64,000 nucleotides of DNA, taken from contig NC_133108.1 in NCBI RefSeq assembly GCF_022965805.1, forward strand, positions 40,308,051-40,372,050. The letters run 5' to 3'. Under the pieces are notes generated by a model. It searched no databases. It saw only the letters and a program-made list of their open reading frames with translations, and was not told the DNA's origin. This DNA comes from Primulina eburnea. Its lineage: Eukaryota; Streptophyta; Magnoliopsida; Lamiales; Gesneriaceae. A program made the translations under genes and the position numbers. This document shows positions 58,101 to 64,000 of this stretch, one piece after another (position 1 is the first letter of the stretch; every line of letters begins with the position of its first letter).

Positions 58101-61100
58101 AGAGCTACCGGTATTTTGACTGAAATGAGGAGTACATTTGGTGTGAATGATTGTCGTTTGTTGTGTATTAACTCGTCTCCGGATGGCTTAGAAGAACATC
58201 AAGAAAATCCATGGGCATATTATGTGAGAAAAATTCTGAAAATTGACATTTATTTCTTCCCTTCTCGCCTCTCTTATAGTTAAATTTGCTGGCATACAGA
58301 AAAATCATACTTCACCTAAACAACAGTTTGGTGGCTTCCTTAATTTGGATGATATAAGAGAGGTACTTCACCTGGCTAATGTTTCTTTGTGGAATTATTA
58401 TCTGTAAAAGTAGTGGATCAGCCATTTTTTTGGTTTGAACTCTTCAGTTGAGAAATACAGTGCAAGATCTCTCTTCTAAGCACATCATTCCTCTCATGGA
58501 ACTAAAAATACGGGTTCTTAATCAGCAGGTATATTCATCTCACAGTGAGATACTTTGCACTCGTGATTAGTTTGGCTCAATATCAAATTATTGTCATCTT
58601 TGCTCTTGTTCTGCAATCTATTCTCTATTACACCAGGTTTCAGTTACAAGGAAAGGATTTAGAAATCAAATTAAAAACTTGTGGTGGAGAAAAGGGAAAG
58701 AAGATCCACCAGACGAGCATGGGCCAATGTATATTTAATTTTCAAATTATTGCCTTATATATGATTGGGCGTATGAATGCTGCCTTTTCCATTTCCCTTA
58801 GCTTTATTTGGTTTGTTTAATCGCTGCTGAAGGTACACTTTTAGCTCCATAGAATCTCAGATACGAGTTTTGGGTGACTATGCTTTCATGTTACAAGATT
58901 ACGAACTTGCTTTGTCAAACTATCGACTTATTTCTACGGACTACAAGCTTGACAAAGCATGGAGGCGCTTTGCTGGTGTTCAGGTACTTCTTTGCTTCTG
59001 TTTCGTAATCATTTATCTGCTTCTTTTAGGTGGAAGTTCCGGGATCATATATTTGTCCATCTACTGGGCCCTATATTACATTTTTATATTGTCTTGTCTT
59101 GTTTTATTTGTCACATACTTGATTAGAAGCTTTATGCTCTATTTTGGTTTCAATCCATGTTAGAAAGTTTTCTTTTTAAATAGATTCTATTTGTTGGATA
59201 CTTGTTCTGCTATTACATTATTTTTTTGAAAATATATTGCTTGACCCCATGAATTTCATTTTATTTTTTTCCACTGGTCAATTAGTACTTCCACAGAAGA
59301 AAGAAAATAGTAGCTAAGACAGACCATTTTACGGATTCAAGAACAGGATTGGATTGGTGTGTTTGATGTTCCAAGATGTCTGAAAAGAACAACAATTTAG
59401 AATGTTCATCATATGATGGGGTTTCAGCTGTAATGAAGCAATTTTTTACGCTTTACTCACTGATGGCAGAGTACTGCATGGTAGCATCAAGTTTGTTAGA
59501 AAGGACTATTGAGGAGCAACATCGCTTTTCTTAACAAACATTTTGTTAACAGATCTAGATTTTGAATGGGCTTTCCTCGTATCTTTGTTTAATCTGCCAA
59601 GATTAATTTTTTTTTGGAAGGCGTGTTTTCAAACCGTCATATTTAAAGTTGCACAATTTTATTTGGTAATAATTGAGCATTGCTCAGAAACTCTTTGCAT
59701 GGAGAAGTTTGCTTTGTTTGTTCCATGAGCAGTTTCATGAACAATTTCATTTTTTGGATTATTTTTTTGTTTTAATGCTGCAAATATGAGATTATAGCCT
59801 CCTATATACTCTACATCAACTATAACAGTGACTAAATTATGCACTTGTCTGTTCTCTTCTTTCTATAATGTATTAATTTTTGTCTTTCAATGCTTTTACA
59901 GGAAATGATGGGTTTATGTTGTTTTATGTTGGATCAGTCGAGAAAAGATGCGGAGTACTGCATGGAAATTGCTTTTAGCGCTTATTTGGTATTTATAAGC
60001 TTAATTTGCTGCATTTTGGTTTTTGATAGAGATGTTTTGAAGTTATGTATAAAATTCCCCTCTTTTCCACTTGCAAACAAAATTAAGATTTTTCTTGGGG
60101 TTCCATTATTCTACTCAGGTTCATGTAAGAAAACGTGTGGAATATTGCATGTTCACACAAGAAAACTTTTTTAACTTGTCACTAGAATATTCAGCCTACG
60201 GATTGGTGGATCTTGCTTTGTGACAGTTCTAGTGGTAGTTTATCATGTCATTTTACTTCACCAGATTTCTGACCTGGACGTTGGACGTAAATATAGAATT
60301 TTGTTCTCAACATCAAACGATTGTCAATTTGTAGATTTTTGGATTCAGGTGGTAACTGTAGCCTCTTGGAATTGTGTTGGGTGGAGATCTGAACTTCTTG
60401 ATCTGAAATCTGAGCTCTGCTGGTTTATATGCTTAACTTCTTTTTGCAGTCTTTATTTTGACGCATTGATGGTGTTAAACGATGTCTAGGCTGATTTAAG
60501 TGATAACATAAGTAGATCTACAAGGTCCATGTTATCACATGTTCTTTGGTTATCAAGAATCTGAAATTTTTGATTAGATTAAATCTTTTAATTCAGAAAA
60601 TCCCATCTGGCATGACAAATGCGACACGTTGTGGCCTTTGGTGGGCAGAAATGTTAAAGGCTAGGGGTCAGTATAAGGATGCTGCAGGTGTCTATTTTCG
60701 TATCTCTGGTGAGGTAATGCCCATGATTTGATGGTTGAACTGATAAGAGATTGTAAAATATCTTCCTGAAGCACATAATATTTTAGGAACCCCTGCACTC
60801 AGCTGTGATGCTTGAGCAAGCATCCTACTGCTACTTGCTGTCCACACCAACCATGTTACGAAAATATGGATTTCATCTTGTTCTTTCGGGAGATCTCTAC
60901 AAGAAATGTGGTCAGGTGATGGTTTCTTAAACAAGTATGCAATTTATAATTCATGGTTTTTGTAATGATCTGAAAAAGATGTTGGCTTGTCCTTGATCAG
61001 ATAAAACACGCAATCAGAACATACAAAGGTGCCCTTTCTGTCTTCAAAGGCACTGCATGGGTGCACATTAGGGATCATGTTCATTTCCATATTGGAAAGT

Positions 61101-63791
61101 AAGGAAGCTCTCTAATCTTGATTGGTAAATTATAGATTTTCTATTCTTCCATGCTTCATTCATGTTTCAGGTGGTATGCATTTCTTGGAAATTTTGGTGA
61201 GGCTGTTAAACATATGTTAGAGGTCCTGGCATGTAGTCATCAACCCAGGGCGACTCAAGAGTTATTTTTGAGGGGCTTTTTTCAAGTTATTCAGGTGTCT
61301 GCTGCTAAATTGCATTTGTTCTCTTAAACTGTTTCTCTTTCATTTTGTTGTACCTGTTTCCTTTTCTTCCTTTTTTTTCCTGTTGCTAGTTGGTAATCAC
61401 CTCATGGGGTTTAATCCCAAATTTTATCATAATTTGACAACCTATTAAAAAGTAGTTTGTTTTGTCGCATCTGCAACTGATAATGATAATACTCCTGTAG
61501 ATAAAGTTTAGGCCATTGCATCCATCCTATTCACGCTCAGCGAAAAATACTAATTTTTAGTCATTGCTGCCACTTGAAATTATACGTCAACAGTTACCTG
61601 TTATTTTACTGTTAAACTTTCATGTGTTATCCAGTTCCTTTCTCACAATGGTACGAAAGCTGAGTTAATGAAAAGTGTATTCAGCAAGTTGTTTAAAATC
61701 GGAAATTTGGGTGTTTGTTGCTTAATCCTCTTCTTAGCCAACTCAAGAAATTTAAATGCACCCTTGTGTTCTTCCTTCATGCTCATATTTACTTTAATGT
61801 TAATTAAACGTCAGTGATATCTTTCTTTTACTTGTTTCATTGTAGGAAACTGGGAAAGCATTTGAGATTTTCAGGCTTCAGTTACCTGTCATAAACTTTC
61901 CTTTAACTAAAGTTGTTTTTGAAGATCATCGAACTTTTGCATCAACTGCAGCGGTAAGTTAGTTTGCAGTTTTCCTTAATAACAAGCTGGTGGTGGGGTT
62001 ACTTGGAGGGTTTTGCTTTCAACATAGTATTATGATTTATAGTGTCATCCAATCTTGATTTCTATCTGTTTCTTGGAGTATGTTCTTTTATTGATGCTTG
62101 CAGTCCCAATTTCCTTACCTTTAGGCAAATATTGAAGAAAGTTTATGGCAGTCTTTGGAAGAGGACATAATTCCGTCATCGTCAGTTATGAGGACTAACT
62201 GGTTGGAGTCACAACCAAAGGTCATACCAAAGAATTACGAGAAATCAAATGTATGTGTTTCTGGAGGTATGAATGAAGTTGATATTATGCTCTAGTTGCA
62301 GAGTGTTGGATATATTGGGTCAAACTTCGCTGCACATATTCCACCGATACTGGGGACAATGTTTAGTTTGTAATAGGATTGATGACATGACTTTGTTGGA
62401 TCTTACTGTAATAATTTCCAGGACGTAGCAAATTTATGGTTGTGCATACTTCCTTTTTAGTTTAATGTAATTTGTCCTCAGACTAATACCTGAGCCTGAG
62501 GCTATGTTTACGAATGCTTCTGTCTTGCAGAAATCATAGATAACATGGTTTTTTATAGGTATATCTCCGAGTTCATGATTATTTTTCGTGAGGTTTGCCT
62601 ATGCCAAGCGCTTGGTTTTAGAATTCTTTGCAGCACTTTGGAAGCCCCTATGAAGATGGTGAATATGTCTTACATATTCACTTATAGATAGAAATTGTGT
62701 TATCTGGTCATTGTTGACAAACTTAACCACTTATCTTTATTTCTTAATCAGAAATTTGCTATCTTAAAATTCTTACACATGATCACTACCCGAATCCAGA
62801 CTTCCATCCACCAAAAATTCTTGGTTCTGAGCCTGGGAGTCCAGAGTAGGAGATTTACTGCTTAAAATCTTTGCATGTTTTCAGCTAACTTTTGTCATTC
62901 AGCTAACTTTTTTCTGGAGCATGTATTGTTTTTAGCTGCACAAACTTAATTTGTTTTTTCTTTTCTTATTGCAACACATTCATTATTTCATGGCTCATGC
63001 AACGATTTGATAGTATGTACCGATAGTTGTCTTCTATTGTTGTTGATATGTTCACTCTGTGGAGTGCTTGCCAACATTTCATATTGTTTCCATGACTTTT
63101 CAGAGTCAATAAAGGTGGATGTGAATTTGAGAAACCCACTTCAAATCCCTCTATCCATTTCAAATGTTTCACTAGTATGCGAGTATTCAGCAGAATCTAA
63201 TGAAACTGAATCAGGTAACTTTTCTTTTAGTAATTTTCTTACTGCAAATCAATGTTCAGTTTCTATTTTCCCAGGACCTTTCTTATATGTATTAGTTGAT
63301 ATGAGTGAGTGCCTCTCCTCATAGATTTGTATATTCTTCCGTCTTAAGTCTTTATATTGAAGTTAAAGTTGACAAGAATCATTAGCATAACTACTGCGGG
63401 CCTATTTTGAATAATGCAGATTCAAGTAGCACTTTAATTGACTATGGGAATGCCTTGGAAATGAGAGCCGTATCAACTAGTGGGTATGTCAGTGATGCAA
63501 AGATTTGGATCTTTTGGTTTTTGATATCTCTGTGTGTGTTTCTTTTGAAAATTAGGCATCTCCCATGTATTTCGATACATGCCTAGCTTCCAAAATAAAA
63601 CACACTGTAGGGTTATATTTATAACTGCCCCTGCAAAAATTATGGTTTTTCCTGGTTTTACCGTGCGCATGCTATGTGTGACTATTGCTGATAATATGTT
63701 CCTTGTCCAATGCAGGGATGAGAGCTTAGACACATCTTTCTTTACTTTATCTGAAGTTGACATTTTGATGCAAGGTGGTGAAACTATATCG
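55146..63791 (+). CDS. TRS85: TRAPPIII subunit TRS85/TRAPPC8 homologue (partial, runs off the window)
   Basis: TRS85 is the TRAPPIII-specific subunit, linking the Rab1/Ypt1 exchange complex to autophagy and secretory membranes. Twenty exons join in frame: 55146-55308, 55383-55477, 56110-56209, 56493-56597, 56765-56927, 58103-58223, 58300-58362, 58448-58528, 58637-58728, 58833-58983, 59902-59988, 60597-60713, 60787-60915, 61001-61098, 61171-61294, 61846-61953, 62125-62266, 63104-63214, 63420-63483, 63716-63791. That is 2190 nt or 730 codons; plant homologues have roughly 1250-1300 residues, so the 3' part lies beyond the window. Diagnostic blocks: TPAVMVLRTPLVEESC near the start, SELEFVPSWFRIFNKEL, ILTEMRSTFGVNDCRLLCIN, TRKGFRNQIKNLWWRKGKE, DYELALSNYRLISTDYK, and NATRCGLWWAEMLKARGQ. 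The start is MMDPANT at 55146; the Met at 55149 is equally possible. No defects were seen. Confidence 0.95.
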
Positions 63792-64000
63792 GTGAGCTTT
63801 GCTAATAATAAAACGTAGATTTTTTTTATTATTTCAATATTTCTCGTCTTATACTAATATGTACTCATTTACTCCATCTTACGTTTATTGATATTCTATC
63901 CCTATTTGGATGTCTTATGTAAAATCTCTGAGTCTTCGGCGAATATCCAACATAATAACCTGGTTTTGGTCTGAGAACATCAGATTTCAAAGTACAAACA

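Noticed and set aside
1..64000. tRNA, rRNA or snoRNA genes
   Set aside because: No segment with convincing A/B boxes plus cloverleaf or rRNA similarity was found by eye. A tRNAscan/Infernal run would be needed to exclude small ones.

Overview
This is a 64 kb window of plant nuclear DNA. Genes are split by introns with GT-AG borders, intergenic DNA is very AT-rich, and about half of the non-genic sequence is transposon-derived. The conserved proteins (DGD1, an ALMT-type malate channel, a BEL1-like homeodomain factor, TRAPPIII subunit TRS85) point to a eudicot. The repeat content, above all the short GTGAGACGGTCTCAC element family and the style of the copia element, suggests an asterid and probably a Lamiales species. 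That last step is inference.

Layout. 1-1960: intergenic DNA and promoter. 1961-7443 (+): complete seven-exon DGD1, chloroplast galactolipid synthesis. 7731-8266: a non-autonomous hAT element with 8-bp target duplication. 10525-20197 (-): a nearly pristine 9.7 kb Ty1/copia element of SIRE/Maximus type, with LTRs, tRNA-Met primer site, polypurine tract, intact gag-pol ORF and a frameshifted env-like ORF. 20416-23299 (-): six-exon ALMT gene, starting 219 bp beyond the copia LTR. 23.3-46.2 kb: a long gene-poor stretch holding repeated copies of one short inverted-repeat element, microsatellites, a solo LTR with perfect TSD (32987-34268), a gutted hAT element carrying a TTF zinc-finger relic (34734-35740), and two older LTR remnants. 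46990-49348 (+): four-exon BEL1-like homeodomain gene with a spliced leader and an overlapping upstream ORF. 50466-51271: a PIF/Harbinger-like non-autonomous element. 52430-54672 (-): two adjacent gene relics, the C-terminal part of a BTB/POZ protein and the N-terminal exons of a DExH1-like RNA helicase. 55146 to beyond the window end (+): TRS85/TRAPPC8; 20 exons and 730 codons are inside the window.

The four intact genes do not form a pathway; they are ordinary neighbours in a plant chromosome. The most interesting signals are in the mobile DNA: a GTGTTG/CAACAC motif scattered about a dozen times through the copia element, in coding linkers as well as non-coding DNA, and arrays of inverted GCGACGG units shared by two otherwise unrelated DNA transposons. 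Exon borders were placed by hand from reading frame, splice signals and recalled family sequence; no alignment was run.
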